A DNA stretch of 64,000 bases, taken from the NCBI GenBank assembly GCA_963693085.1, contig OY856409.1, positions 1,533,466,472 to 1,533,530,471 on the forward strand, written 5' to 3'. The stretch comes from Alisma plantago-aquatica (Eukaryota; Streptophyta; Magnoliopsida; Alismatales; Alismataceae). The notes below the pieces were generated by a model that did not search any database, was not told where the DNA came from, and saw only the letters and a list, made by a program, of their open reading frames with translations. Of the stretch, positions 24,205-35,736 are shown piece by piece; positions within the stretch are counted from its first letter, which is position 1; every line of letters starts with the position of its first letter. A program made the translations under genes and the position numbers.

Positions 24205-25079
24205 GTGCAAGGGCCTCTCTAGGGTTTCCCAACCCTGCCGCCGTCCCAGTCCTCAGCCGGATTGGGTGTTTCTAGAATACACCACGAAAACCGGCAAAAC
24301 CTAGGGCTAGATTGTTCGCCAAGGTCTCCAGGACTCAAAGGGACATCAATCTCGAGTGCACATGCACTGAATCGGTCAGGAAAGTGAGGGGAAAATCCCC
24401 TATATCGCGCTACTGTCCGAGTCCCTTTGGGACTCTGGACGATGACCGCAATCCGTTGGATTAAAATCCAACGGTCAGTGTCGTCCGCGTTTAAACCAAA
24501 AAGGAAAATCCATTCCTAATTATTCAAGAAAAAAGCTATTTTGATGATAACTTGAAAATTCAATAACTCTCAATCCTTAACTCCGTTTTATCTCAAATTT
24601 TGAGGAAAACTCGTTTATACTTTTATCTTTCCTTGTAAAAAAATAGGAGTCATTATCCAAAGGAAACGAGCTCTTTACTTCAGTTTCAAGTTATCCCTTA
24701 ATTAATTGTATTTTCCACATATTCCTTATTTCTTTTGCCATTATCTAATTATCTTGAGTTCCTTGAACCCCAAAGAACCCTTTTAACTCGAAATCTTATT
24801 TTGGGAAAATATATTTTTGCCTTAAAATCATTTATTTTATTTTCCTCATATATTCCTTTATTAAATGAAATTCCTTTTTCATTTCTTTTTTATTTTCTTT
24901 TAATCCATCAGTTGGGCTCAACGGCCACAAAGGCCCAATAAGAAAACATACAAGCTATCAAACACACAATCCATTCAATCCATTCAAACAATTCATCACA
25001 TCAACCATGGATTTCATTTATCTTTAAAAAGAACATTTATAATTTCATTACATATTTTGGGAAAATCGAGGTTATAACA

Positions 25080-25092
25080 TCCTCCCCTCCTT
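25080..25092 (-). promoter_or_regulatory. Element A polypurine tract
   Basis: Minus-strand AAGGAGGGGAGGA directly before the 3' LTR. Confidence 0.85.
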
Positions 25093-25121
25093 ATAGGAAT
25101 TTTGCCCTCAAAATTCACCAA

Positions 25122-25832
25122 TCAAGCAAACAAATCAGGATATGCTTTTTCCATGTCCGTCTTCAGCTCCCATGTGGCCTCATCCTCTCCATGGTGTTTC
25201 CAAAGAACCTTTACCATCTCTATATTCTTATTTCTGAGCTCTTTTACCTTAGTATCTATAATACGCAAAGGTAACTCAGGATAAGACAACTTTCCTTGAA
25301 GCTCAATAGGTTCAATGCTCAACACATGGCTCGGGTCTTGCACATATCGCTTCAGATTGGACATGTGAAACACATCATGCATCATACTATATTGAGGGGG
25401 TAATGCCAAATGATAAGCCACCTCTCCAATCCGTTCTAAAACATCAAATGGACCCACATATCGGGGACTCAACTTTCCTCTATATTTAGCTATAGCTCAG
25501 AGTGGTCGGATTTTCAAAAAAACATGCTCTCCCATAGTGAAATACACATCAGTCCTCTTCGTATCAACATACGACCTTTGTCGATCCTGGGCTCTCTTTA
25601 TCCTTTGCCTGATCAAAGCGACTTTATCAACATACGGTTGGAGTTCATCTGACCTCAACAAGGTCCTCTCACCAACATCATCCCAGTGAAGTGGTGACCG
25701 ACACGGTCTCCCATATAGAGATTCATTTGGAGGCATCCCGATACTGGCTTGGTAACTATTGTTGTATGCAAACTCTGCTAGAGGTAAGTACTGCTCCCAT
25801 GATCCACCCCAATTGAGCACACAAGCTCTCAA
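25122..25832 (-). pseudogene. pol: Integrase C-terminal region and chromodomain (element A)
   Basis: Frame 25832-25497 holds the end of the integrase core (GGSWEQYLPLAEFAYNNSYQ) and the following GRPCRSPLHWDDVGE segment. Frame 25472-25122 holds SPRYVGPFDVLERIGEVAYH, the conserved post-core module, then a chromodomain with VLWKHHGEDEATWELKTDM and the stop after YPDLFA. Chromodomains guide integration to particular chromatin and mark chromoviruses. A stop at 25497 and a frame shift near 25850 break the gene. Confidence 0.92.
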
Positions 25833-25849
25833 AAGATCCTGTAAAGTCT

Positions 25850-26566
25850 GAATTATCCTTCTGACTATCCATCTGTCTGGGGGTGATCAGAGGTACTGAA
25901 CTTTAACCTCGTACCAAGTTCCTCTTGAACCTGCTTCCACAGTTTGGATGTAAACTTCGGATCTCTATCAGATATGATGGAACTGGGTATGCCATGCAAA
26001 CACACTATCTCTCGAATGTACAACTCAGCTAAATCTGTCACTTTGGCAGTGGTTTTCAGTGCAAGGAAATGTGCTGACTTGGTAAGGCGATCCACCACAA
26101 CCCATATTGCATCATGACCTCTCTTGGTCTGGGGTAAACCCACCGCAAAATCCATGGTGATCTGATCCCATTTCCATTCCGGAATTTCTATAGACTGTAA
26201 AAGTCCACCGGGTCATTGATGTTCAACCTTTACCATATGACACGTAAGACAACTGGCCACATAAGCTGAAATGTCTCTCTTCATTCCTGGCCACCAGAAA
26301 AACCTCTACATGTCCTTAAACATTTTAGTAGTCCCTGGGTGTACTCTGTACTTAGAACCATGAGCTTCTTGTAAGATACATTCTTTCAGTGATGAGTCTT
26401 CATGAATCCATATACGATTCTCGAATCTGATTCCCCCATCTACTCCCAAAGAAAGGCGGGTCTGAGGCTTCTTCATAAAACCTCTCATCTTGTCAAGTTC
26501 ACTACTGACCAACTGTGCTGCCACAATTTCACTCAACAAATCAGACTGTATCTGAATTTTGGCCAA
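25850..26566 (-). pseudogene. pol: Integrase zinc-binding and catalytic domains (element A)
   Basis: Frame 26566-26306 covers the linker and start of the HHCC zinc domain (AHGSKYRVHPGTTKMFKDM), with WWPGMKRD and a Cys pair following after a stop at 26306. Frame 26155-25865 is the catalytic core: [31 protein letters not shown], and [14 protein letters not shown], giving the two Asp residues of DDE; the Glu part falls just after, near 25850. Insertion of element DNA into the host genome is its known role. Stops make it non-functional. Confidence 0.92.
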
Positions 26567-27139
26567 TCAAACTCGATCACCTAATGGTTGAGGAGACCAT
26601 TTCACCAACTCTTCTAGGCTCTTCCACTGACTAGACAGAACAGTTGCACACCTGAGCTGTTTCCGACTCAACGCATCTGCCACAACATTTGCCTTCCCGG
26701 GATGATAGGCAATGGTGAAGTCGTAATCCTTCATGTATTCCATCCATCTTCGTTGTCGTAGGTTTAAGTCTTTCTGTGTCAGAAGGTACTTTAAGCTCTT
26801 ATGGTCAGTGAAGATCTCAAAAGTAGCACCATACAGGTAATGCCGCCAAATCTTCAAGGCATGAATGATAGTAGCCAACTCTAAGTCATGTGTCGGGTAA
26901 TTCACCTCATTAGGCTTGAGTTGTCGAGAAGCATATGCAACCACATGTAGATTCTATTCCAATACACAATCCAGACCCATTTTGGATGCATCGGTGAAGA
27001 TCATGAAACCCTCATTGCGTGATGGTAGAGTCAAAACTGGCGCAGTGGTCAACTTTTCCTTCAGTTTTTGGAAATGAGTCTCACAAACATCAGACCAAAC
27101 AAACTTCACATCCTTCCGAGTCAACATGGTCAAGGGCAA
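26567..27139 (-). pseudogene. pol: RNase H domain (element A)
   Basis: Frame 27139-26954 has the RT connection and the first catalytic segment FMIFTDASKMGLDCVL. Frame 26944-26567 continues in the same register after a TAG with [22 protein letters not shown] then [20 protein letters not shown] and ADALSRK. These are standard Ty3/gypsy RNase H motifs. The break at 26954-26956 falls where Gln is usual, so a CAG to TAG change is likely. Confidence 0.92.
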
Positions 27140-27199
27140 GGCAGTCTTTGAGAAATCTGAAATGAAACACCGATAATATCATGCTAACCCCAAGAAACA

Positions 27200-27504
27200 T
27201 CAGATCTCAGAGGGGTTCTTCGGTGTAGGCCAGTCTCGAACTGCTGACACCTTGGCAGGATCCACGATGATTGTTCCTCTTGAGATGATATGTCCAAGGA
27301 ACATGACTCGGTCTATCCAAAACTCACATTTTGAGAATTTCCCATAGAACTTCTGCTTTCTTAGGATATCAAGGACTTTACTTAGGTGGTCTCGGTGTTG
27401 CTCTAAGTCATTGGAGTATACTAAGATGTCATCTATGAACACTATAACAAATGAGTCAAGGAAGGGTTGGAACACACTATTCATAAGGTTCATGAACACA
27501 CTGG
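27200..27504 (-). pseudogene. pol: Reverse transcriptase, C-terminal half (element A)
   Basis: Contains the catalytic FVIVFIDDILVYS box, then KCEFWIDRVMFLGHIIS. The frame starts abruptly at the E1 insertion; its upstream half is at 40509-40825. The stop at 27200-27202 is TGA where the family usually has Arg (EIRSFLG). Confidence 0.95.
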
Positions 27505-27509
27505 GTGCA
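27505..27509. other. Target-site duplication, left copy (E1)
   Basis: GTGCA, repeated at 40504-40508. Removing E1 and one copy restores a continuous reverse transcriptase frame in element A. Confidence 0.96.
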
Positions 27510-29128
27510 TGATGCGATGATTTTGAGTCGCATTTATAGACCTTTTTGATATGTATTTTATGCCTTTATTAGTCATTTTTATGGTTAATATTGCATAATT
27601 CATCCATGTTGGTCTTTTCCATTATTTTATGTCAAATCCCCTTAGTTTTATCATTTTGAGCATTAATTGTCACATTATTATTATTTGTGTGAAATTATGT
27701 GATCTTGTCTTTGAATTTCAGGACAAACGAGTATTTGCTTCCGTCGATACCATCGACGAAAGTCGATACCATCGACAAGGCCACAGGTTTCCAGCCGAAA
27801 GGAGCAGCAAAGAGTCGATACCATCGACCCTGATGTCGATGGTATCGAGACACCTTCAGGTTGCTGGCGAAGAAGGTGTCGATAGTATCGACCCCAAGTC
27901 GATACCATCGACGCATGGAGGCTATAGCGACACAAAACGACAAAACCGTCGCTAGAGAGTAGTCGATACCATCGACCCAAGTCGATGGTATCGAGATTGC
28001 TTCAGGCACTCGGACGAAAAGACAAGAAGGGTTGCCACTACTACACTGGGTCGATACCATCGACCCGCGTCGATGGTATCGACACCGTCAGATATGCGTT
28101 GGATTTAGATTGATCTCAATCGGACGGCTGGAGTGAATTAACGACCTAATTAGGGACTTATACCTAATGACAGCCGCCCGGAGGAGAGGATCATCTCATT
28201 TTGCCATTGCACAAGTGCCGAGGAGAAAGAGAAAGGAGAACGGAGGCCAGAAGTTCATACCAGTCAATCTGGACGCTGCCGAAAACGGATTTCACCACCG
28301 AGAGGCAGGAAAGCATGTATTCTACGCAAAGGATCAATCGATTCTTCTCCGTTCAGGGGTTTTCCCTTTCAATTCACGTTTTTCATATGATTTCCCCTAT
28401 TTCTACCATGTACTTGTGGGAGATGAACATGCGGGGCTAATCCCCTCCGTCTTTAGGACCGGGAGTAGCCCGGGAATTCATTGTATGACAGTTTTATAAC
28501 AGTAATTCATATTTGCTCTCTTAAATCCATGGTATAGCTTCGTTTTCTCCATATATTGTTATGCTTGATCACCATAATAATAATCTAATGCCCTTAATCA
28601 CTTTGAAAGAAGGATTAACAACTGAAAAGAGATGAATCCTACATTAATCGATAAATCCCTTGAACAAGGTGGTGTAAAATTAATGGTGGATACTGAGAGA
28701 TCGTTCGTAATGCACTTAGTTTAGGGGATAGGTTACTACGACGGTGGAACCGACCTAAACCTAAGTAGTGAATTGCACCACGATAGTGGGCAATTCCGTT
28801 TTCAGGCCACTACCCAGATAGAGAGAGAAGATTGAGGCATTATATAAAATCTAATACAATGAAAACCCGCGGTGAAACCGCAATCCTAAAGATACCTCTT
28901 TGAATTGATGAAATTAACCTTTAATCGATTGTTTGCTTTGTTTTATTTTTGTTTTCTTTTAAATATAGTCAACAAACCGCAATTTGTTATTCGGCTTAGC
29001 TGATCGCAAATAGTTAGTAAGAGTCTCCGACAATTTCGAGTATCCCTGTGTTCGACACGGGCCGCACAAAGGCCTTTACTACTCGATGTGTATACTTGCG
29101 TTTTTAGCGCGTAGTAAAATACACGTCA
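27510..29128 (+). repeat. E1 5' LTR
   Basis: 1,619 bp, TGATGCGATGATTTTGAGTC...AAATACACGTCA. Pairs with 38887-40503, with a few percent divergence by eye. Carries ten copies of the GTCGAT-NNN-ATCGAC palindrome and, downstream of them, a weak TATA-like CTTATACC at 28157-28164. A 110-codon frame starting at 28167 is shared with the other LTR but changes mostly at amino-acid-altering sites, so I do not call it a gene. Confidence 0.96.
27743..28083. repeat. GTCGATACCATCGAC palindrome array, E1 5' LTR
   Basis: Ten 15-bp units at 27743, 27762, 27814, 27835, 27878, 27898, 27962, 27981, 28050 and 28069. Each is a palindrome with 6-bp arms GTCGAT/ATCGAC around a 3-bp centre (ACC, GGT or AGT). They come in five pairs with a start-to-start distance of about 19-21 bp; in four pairs the second unit lies in the opposite orientation or reads as its inverse. 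Every unit has two CpG sites. The array ends about 75 bp before the TATA-like motif. Confidence 0.96.
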
Positions 29129-29134
29129 AGTTTT

Positions 29135-29152
29135 TGGCGCCGTTGCCGGGGA
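29135..29152 (+). promoter_or_regulatory. E1 primer-binding site
   Basis: TGGCGCCGTTGCCGGGGA, six bases after the 5' LTR, the Asp-tRNA-type site common in Athila-related elements. Confidence 0.93.
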
Positions 29153-29442
29153 TACGGCAAATTGTTGGCACTTCGAGTGCTACGAGCGGCCACTCTAGGA
29201 CACATTTTTTTTAATTTTGAAACAACTTCAAATATCTATAAATTTCTCTATAATTGTTTACACTCGTCTAAGCATAGTACTGAACTCGAATTTTTTCATT
29301 TCAGGTATGTTGCATGGTGCAGATACTTAGTACAGACTACGACAATCGTACACCCGAGGTTCCACTTTCGGGACCTGTGGGCGAGGAGTATTACGAGTAA
29401 GAGCACCAAGAAGAGATAGATTCTGAATCTGAACCAGAAGAC

Positions 29443-30950
29443 ATGGCCGAGCCACAGACCATATGGGAAAAGATCAAAGCTTCTTCCTCATCAGCTTCAA
29501 AGGGGCCTCTAAAGAAGCAGGTGATCAACATACCGACATATAAGATCGATCCAGCGTTGATAAATTTAGTGAAATCAAATGTGTTTCATGGGCTGAAGAA
29601 TGAGGATCCAGTTGCACACATCAGCCAGTTCATTGAAAACTGCGACATGGTAAAAATAGACAGGTTTCCACAAGATGCATTATATCTCAAGATTTTCCCA
29701 AGTTCATTGGCGGGAGCAGCACGAGAGTGGCTACATAATCTAGACGATGAGTTCGTGGAGTCGTGGGACCATATGGTGGTGGTTTTCTTTGAGAGGTTCT
29801 TCCCTCCTGAGAAGACTAACGACATGATCTGGAAGATTCATAATTTCACCCAACAGGCTGGTGAAACATATTCTGAGACCTGGGAGCGATTTCAGGTTAT
29901 GCTGAGGAGGTGTACGCATCACGGGCTGGACAAAGAGACGCAGGTGAAAATCTTCTATTTTTCTCTCTCTGAGCATGATAGGAGTAATCTGGATTCAGCT
30001 GGGTCGGGAGTTTTTCTGAATAATACAGACACCAGATGTTAGGAAATACTCAAGAACATGGCTAGAAAGCAATCCTGGGGTGAAAGAGAAAGAGGCCCGG
30101 TTGAGCAAGCATGATTCGTCAGTGAATCCAAGGCGATGAGAGAGATGAATGAGAAGATGGATCTTCTCGCAAAGAAATTGCTGCAAAAGGAGGATAATGA
30201 GTCCGAGGATGAGGCTCAAGTCAAATACATGAGACAACAGCAAGGGTATAGGAACAATGACTACTCATGGAGAAAGGACAAAAAGTTCTCATGGAAGGAT
30301 CCGAACAATTTTCTATAGGATCCGGAGGCCAAGCCCATGCCAGTTGCGGAAGACAAGAGCACAGAGTTGCTCAATCAGGTCATCAAGCAAAATAAAGAGC
30401 TAATGAACACATTCGTGCAACAAATCAAGCAGCAAGGAGAATATATGAACCAATTCGGGCAGACATTGTAGAGCCATGGGGCTCAAATGAGGACCATTGA
30501 GACGTCCATGACACAGATGGCAGCCGAAATAGCTAGTTTAAAGAAACCGGCACATCTGGGTTTTCCGGGGAATACCAATGTTCCCGGGGGAAACCAGCAA
30601 GCAAAGGCTATCCTGCTTAGAAGCGGCAAGAAAGTGTTGAATCCAAGAACTGATGAAACAAGCACACCGCGAGAGGAAATTGAAGGTGAAACCACTACGG
30701 AGCAGCCCACACCAGTCACAGGGCAAGCTGCAGACATAGCCATGGATGGTACTGAAGAACAGGTTGCTGAGGAGGAATCTCAGAAAAAGATGCCTTATGT
30801 GCCACCTCATCAAAGGGCACAAGCTGTTCCGGTCCCATATCCGAATAGCGTGAAGGCAAGGAAGGTAGATGCACAGTTCAAGAAGTTCTTGGACAGTTTT
30901 AGGAAGCTTTCAGTCAATATTCCTTTACTGGAAGCTATTGAGTAAATTCC
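29443..30950 (+). pseudogene. gag: E1 gag, broken
   Basis: The 199-codon frame from ATG 29443 has the retrotransposon gag core: LKIFPSSLAGAAREWLHNLD, then FFERFFPPEKTNDMIWKIHN and ETYSETWERFQVMLRRCTHHG. It ends at 30042 after a frameshift. Downstream pieces at 30136-30318 (EMNEKMDLLAKKLLQKEDNE) and 30487-30945 (MTQMAAEIASLKKPAHLGFP, MPYVPPHQRAQAVPVPYP) continue the gag C-terminal half in shifted frames with additional stops. No zinc knuckle is visible, as is common in this clade. The 314-bp leader from the LTR to the start holds no other gene. Confidence 0.9.
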
Positions 30951-31019
30951 TTCATACGGGAAGTTTCTAAAAGATGTCATTACCAAGAAAAGAAAAATTC
31001 CGGATACAGAGGTCGTTGT

Positions 31020-34000
31020 GCTAAAGGAGCAAGTGAGTGCCTTCATCATGGGCACTTTGCCACCAAAGAGACAGGATCAGGGTGTTTCAATATTTCTTTC
31101 TATATCGGGAAGGTTAAATTTGGTGAAGCATTGTGTGACTCAGGGGCAAGCATCAACTTGATGCCCCTTTCGACATTTAAAAAGTTGGGATTGAAAGAGT
31201 CACGACCGAGCAACATGACGATTCAATTGGCAGACAACTCTGTGGTGAAGCCATATAGAATCTATGAAGATGTCTTAGTAAATGTGGATAGATTTGTCTT
31301 TCCGGCTGATTTTGTGGTTATGGAGATGCAGGATGAGCATGGAAATGAGCTGTTACTTGGATGTCCCTTCCAAGCTACAAACGATATGGTCTTAGAGATG
31401 GGGAGATGTCGCTTGACCTTGGGCATAGCAGATGACCGCTTTGAGATGGTCATGCCTTCTAGAACTGCGTCATCAAAAGCAAAAGAACAATGCAATATGG
31501 TGAAACATCTGGACTGCAATATTTCACTCTACCTTGGAAAACCATTTCTGGACATGGCTCATGTGATGAGCAAGGTCGATAATGGAACCTTAGCTGTGGA
31601 TATCATGGAGCAGACTAAGGTAGTTTCTTTGTGTAAAGTTGTGGGATTTCCGAATGATGAGAATGAGGACATTCCACCTTCTTTGGAGGATGATGTGATT
31701 GCTATTTCTGTTTCTGATGCATATCCAGAATTACCGTTGGAGGCTTGTTTGTTGAATATTACATATGATTGGATGCGGAGTCAATCACTCAAGGAGTGCA
31801 CTAAAATGCTTCAGATGCTTCCATGCTTCTATGCGAGGCACTATGAAGATTTAGGAGCACTTCCCCCACCGCTGCAATCATCTCTTATCAGCCTGCCGGA
31901 TTTGGAATTAAAGTCGCTGCCCCCGCATCTCAAGTATGTCTTTCTAGCTGAGAAAGACAAGTTACCGGTGATCGTTTCTGCTTATTTGAGTGCGGAAGAG
32001 GAGGAGCAACTGTTGATAGTGCTGAAAAACCACCGAGGAGCTTTTGGGTGGTCTGTTGCAGACATCAAGGGGATTTCCCCTACTCTATGTCAGTACAAGA
32101 TTCGACTCGAGGAGGGAGCCAAGCCAGTGATTCAGCCTCAAAGACGTCTAAATCCGAGCATGATGGAGGTTGTGAAGAAAGAGGTCATTAAACTTCTTGC
32201 TGCAGGGATTATCTATGCCATATCATACTCGACATGGGTGAGTCCCACACAGGTAGTCCCTAAGAAGTGGGGAATTACTGTCACTCGAAATTTGTTGAAT
32301 CAACCTGTCACCACCCGATTGGTAACCGGGTGGCGAGTTTGTATTGACTACCGTCGGTTGAACGCTGCCACACTTAAGGATCACTTTCCTTTACCGTTCA
32401 TTGATCAAATTCTAGAGCATCTTTCTGGGAGATCGCACTTTTGTTTTCTAGACGGGTACTCGGGGTACAACCAGATCTCGATTGATCCTTTGGATCAAGA
32501 GAAATCTACGTTCACTTGTCCCTATGGGACTTTTGCTGACCGTCGAATGCCGTTTGGTTTATGCAATGCACCAGCGACGTTTCAACGCTGTATGCTCGCC
32601 ATATTTTCTGACATGGTAGAGCGTTGTCTCGAGGTTTTTTTGGATGACTTCTCGGTTTATGGTGCATCGTTTGATGAATGTCTCTATAACCTAGACAAAG
32701 TGTTGCAGCGTTGTGAGGAAACACACTTGGTCCTTAACTGGGAGAAATGTCACATGATGGTGACTGAGGGAATAGTACTAGGACACAAGGTGTCTAGCAA
32801 AGGTCTTGAGGTGGACCCGGTGAAAATTGAGGTAATTTCCAAGTTGCCCCCACCAAATTCTGTAAAAGGGGTGAGAAGTTTTCTGGGATACGCCGGGTTC
32901 TATCGGCGATTCATAAAGATTTTTTCTAAAATTGCAAAACCTTTATCCGAGATTTTGGGGAAAGATGCGGTTTTTGATTTCAATGATAAGTGTTTACATG
33001 CATTCGATGTTTTGAAAGAAAAATTGATTTCTGCCCCGATTGTTCAAATGCCGGATTGGACAAAACCTTTCGAATTGATGTGTGACGCTTCGGATTTTGC
33101 GGTAGGAGCCGTATTGGGGCAGCGGGTCGATAATAAACCCGCTGTGATTTTCTATGCTTCAAAAACTCTGAATGATGCTCAATTGAATTATACAACTACT
33201 GAAAAAGAATTACTTGTCGTTGTGTTTGCTTTCGAAAAATTTCGGCAGTACTTAGTTGGATCTAAAGTAGTTGTATGGACTGACCATGCTGCAATAAAAT
33301 ACTTGATGGAGAAAAAAGACGCAAATCCTAGACTCATTAGGTGGATTTTGCTATTACATGAATTTGACATTGAAATTAAGGATAAATCTGGGATTGAAAA
33401 TGTAGTGGCTGATCATTTTTCTAGGTTAGATAGGGTGGATGAAAAAGATTTGCATATACCCATAACCGAGACATTTCCGGATGAACAATTGTTGAAAATT
33501 AACTCTAAAGAGCCTTGGTTCGCTGAAATTGAAAATTATTTGGCATGTGGGATCATCCCGGAAGATTGGTCATATCAGGAGAAGAAGAGATTCTTTCATT
33601 CTTTAAGATACTATTTTTGGGATGATCCAATTCTTCTTAAGCAATGCAGGGACGGTATCTTACACAGGTGTGTGCCTGAAGTGGAGTACGAGAGTGTTCT
33701 CCATCATTGCCATGCATCACCTACAGGAGGACACCACGCCAGCTCGCGAACGAAAGCTAAGGTTTTGGAAAGCGGCCTTTATTGGCCAACTTTGTTTCAG
33801 GATGCCTACGATTTTGTGAGACAATGTGATCCTTGTCAGCGAGCAGGTAATATCTCGAAGCGACAGGAGATGCCCCTGAATGTATTTCAGGAAGTTTAGC
33901 TATTTGATTTGTGGGGTATAGATTTCATGGGACCCTTTGTGTCCTCGAACTCCAATTTATATATCTTGTTAGTAGTAGATTATTTGTCGAAGTGGGTGGA

Positions 34001-34802
34001 AACAATCCCCACAAGGACTAATGATTCTACTGTAGTGTGCAGGTTCGTGAAGGAGAATATTTTCTGTAGGTTTGGGATACCCCGAATGATAATCAGTGAT
34101 GGGGGTACACATTTCAAGAATCAGAAGTTCTCGACATTATTGAAGAAATATGGGGTCAAGCACAACATTGGCACCCCATATCATCCGCAGACTCAAGGGC
34201 AAGTGGAGGTCTCCAACCATGAAATTAAGAAGATTCTAGAGTGAACGGTTGCATCCACGAGGAAGAACTGGAGTGCCTTACTACCAGATGCACTGTGGGC
34301 GTACATAACGGCTTACAAAACACCTATAGGCACCACGCCTTTTAGGTTGGCGTATGGCCGGGCTTGTCACCTACCGGTGGAGTTGGAGCACAAGGCCCAT
34401 TGGGTGATTAAAAGGCTAAATCTAAGTTATGATGAAGCTGGGAGAAAGAGAATGTTGGAATTGAATGAGATGGATGAGTTACGGATGACGACATATGAGA
34501 ATGCCCAGATATACAAGGAGCGCACAAAACTGATCCACAATCACCACATCGAGTTGCGCACGTTCAAGAAAGGAGATAGTGTTTTCTTGTTCAACTCCCG
34601 ACTCAAGTTGCATCCCAGGAAGCTAAAATCCCGGTGGAGTGGACCGTTCGTGGTGGAGGAGGTCAAACCCCACGACGCGATTTTAATGCGTGATGGTGAT
34701 ACCACGTTCTTGGTGAATGGACAGAGGTCGAAGCTCTATTTTGGTGAGAATTACAGGAGAAAGCTGAATGAGGTTAAACTCATTGCACTTTTGGATGAAT
34801 GA
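31020..34802 (+). pseudogene. pol: E1 pol: protease, RT, RNase H, integrase
   Basis: A 922-codon frame (31131-33899) has protease at the start (CDSGASINLMPLSTFKKLGL), RT (SFCFLDGYSGYNQISI-type segment, [18 protein letters not shown], catalytic VFLDDFSVYG), RNase H ([36 protein letters not shown]) and the HHCC integrase finger (HHCHASPTGGH, CDPCQRAG). In-frame TAG at 33897-33899 stands where Trp is usual. The integrase core follows in register (33909-34244: [24 protein letters not shown]), then a TGA at 34242-34244 where Arg is expected, then the C-terminal part to 34802. The frame is also shifted relative to gag just before 31131. Apart from this it is nearly intact. Confidence 0.96.
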
Positions 34803-34978
34803 GATGCCCGAAAGCCGTCTAGCCTAAGACGTTAAATAAGGGCGCTTGTTGGGAGGCAACCCAACCATCGGTACACTAGGATAGTTTATTAACAATCATA
34901 GGTTGCTTTATTTTTGTTCAATTTTTAGTGTAAAGAAGATACCTTGATCCGTTTGTTCATTGTGCAGGCTGAGGCAGA

Positions 34979-35521
34979 GTCGATACCATCGACACACAGG
35001 TCGATGGTATCGACAAGGGTAGAGGTTGACGACTGCAGATTTCGTTCTGAGTCGATACCATTGACGGCCTTGTCGATGGTATCGACACACCTACAGGCAG
35101 GTCGCCAAGAAACAGTCGATAGTATCGACAAGGGTGTCGATACCATCGAGATCTCTGGAGAAGTTCAGACTGATTTGTCTCAGTCAACTCGATATCATCT
35201 ATGGCCTCGTCGATGGTATCGACATGGTTCCAGGTTGAAGTGCAAAGTAGCGGTGTCGCAATGAACCCAAGTCGATACTATCGACATCTGTCGATGGTAT
35301 CGACCATCCATGTCACCGATCCGTGCACATAAATCGACGATGATCGTGGCTTCCACGTCATCGATCCGGGTGCAGCGTCGATACTATCGACATATGTCAA
35401 TGGTATCAACACGACAGCGATCCAGGTTTCAAGATCCAGCAATCGACGACTGTCGATACCAGTGAGGGGCGGATAGCATCGACCCAAGTCGATACCATCG
35501 ACTCGCGTCGATGGTATCGAC
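34979..35521. repeat. GTCGATACCATCGAC palindrome array, E1 interior
   Basis: About 15 units in seven groups, including pairs at 34979/35000, 35052/35073, 35115/35136, 35271/35290, 35377 and a final group up to 35521 where two units are GTCGATACCATCGAC and GTCGATGGTATCGAC. Pair spacing is the same as in the LTR (about 19-21 bp), but some units are degraded (for example GTCAATGGTATCAAC). It is an array separate from the LTR and not part of an LTR copy. Confidence 0.95.
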
Positions 35522-35547
35522 GGGCCAATAGTAGCGCCGACCAAGTC

Positions 35548-35554
35548 TATTTAA
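35548..35554 (+). promoter_or_regulatory. Putative internal TATA box before E1 ORF3
   Basis: TATTTAA, 27 bp after the last palindrome and about 180 bp before the preferred ORF3 start. Array plus TATA plus ORF imitates the LTR promoter. Transcription from it is an inference. Confidence 0.5.
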
Positions 35555-35736
35555 GGAGAACCAATACATCATTTGATGTCACACCTTCAGCGTGATCTCC
35601 TCCCTTTATGCCGAGCACTCCCCCGAGCCATCCAAGAGCGAAGAGCAGCATCATCGAGCGACGATCTTCACCGAGCGGAGATTCATATCTCCATTCTTCT
35701 CCGAGCTCTCTTTCTAATCTCTTTCTCTTCGTCATC

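Larger units (their letters stand above)
22269..25079 (-). repeat. Element A 3' LTR
   Basis: 2.8 kb, plus-strand ends TGTTACGACCTCACC and GAGGTTATAACA. The first ~600 bp match the partial 5' LTR at 52497-53100. Contains the 48-bp minisatellite and a minus-strand TATA box at 24193-24204. Single dyads lie upstream: arms GAGTCCC/GGGACTC at 24419-24435, and 10-bp arms CCGTTGGATT/AATCCAACGG at 24453-24474. Confidence 0.9.
34803..35607 (+). other. E1 spacer between pol and ORF3: internal promoter-like block
   Basis: No protein-coding domain. From 34979 to 35521 lies a second GTCGAT-NNN-ATCGAC array, followed by TATA-like TATTTAA at 35548-35554 and then ORF3. The layout repeats that of the LTR. Confidence 0.85.

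Noticed and set aside
27629..28060. Frames with SIPST, MVST and DGID repeats (also at 34908-35264 and 39057-39385)
   Set aside because: Products of reading the GTCGATACCATCGAC array in several frames on both strands.
27743..28083. CRISPR-like look: short repeats with spacers
   Set aside because: Plant nuclear context, palindromic units in unequal spacing inside an LTR, no cas genes; spacers are not uniform in size.
28167..28499. 110-codon frame in both E1 LTRs (second copy 39543-39875)
   Set aside because: Differences between copies change amino acids freely, so no sign of selection; shared only because LTRs are copies.
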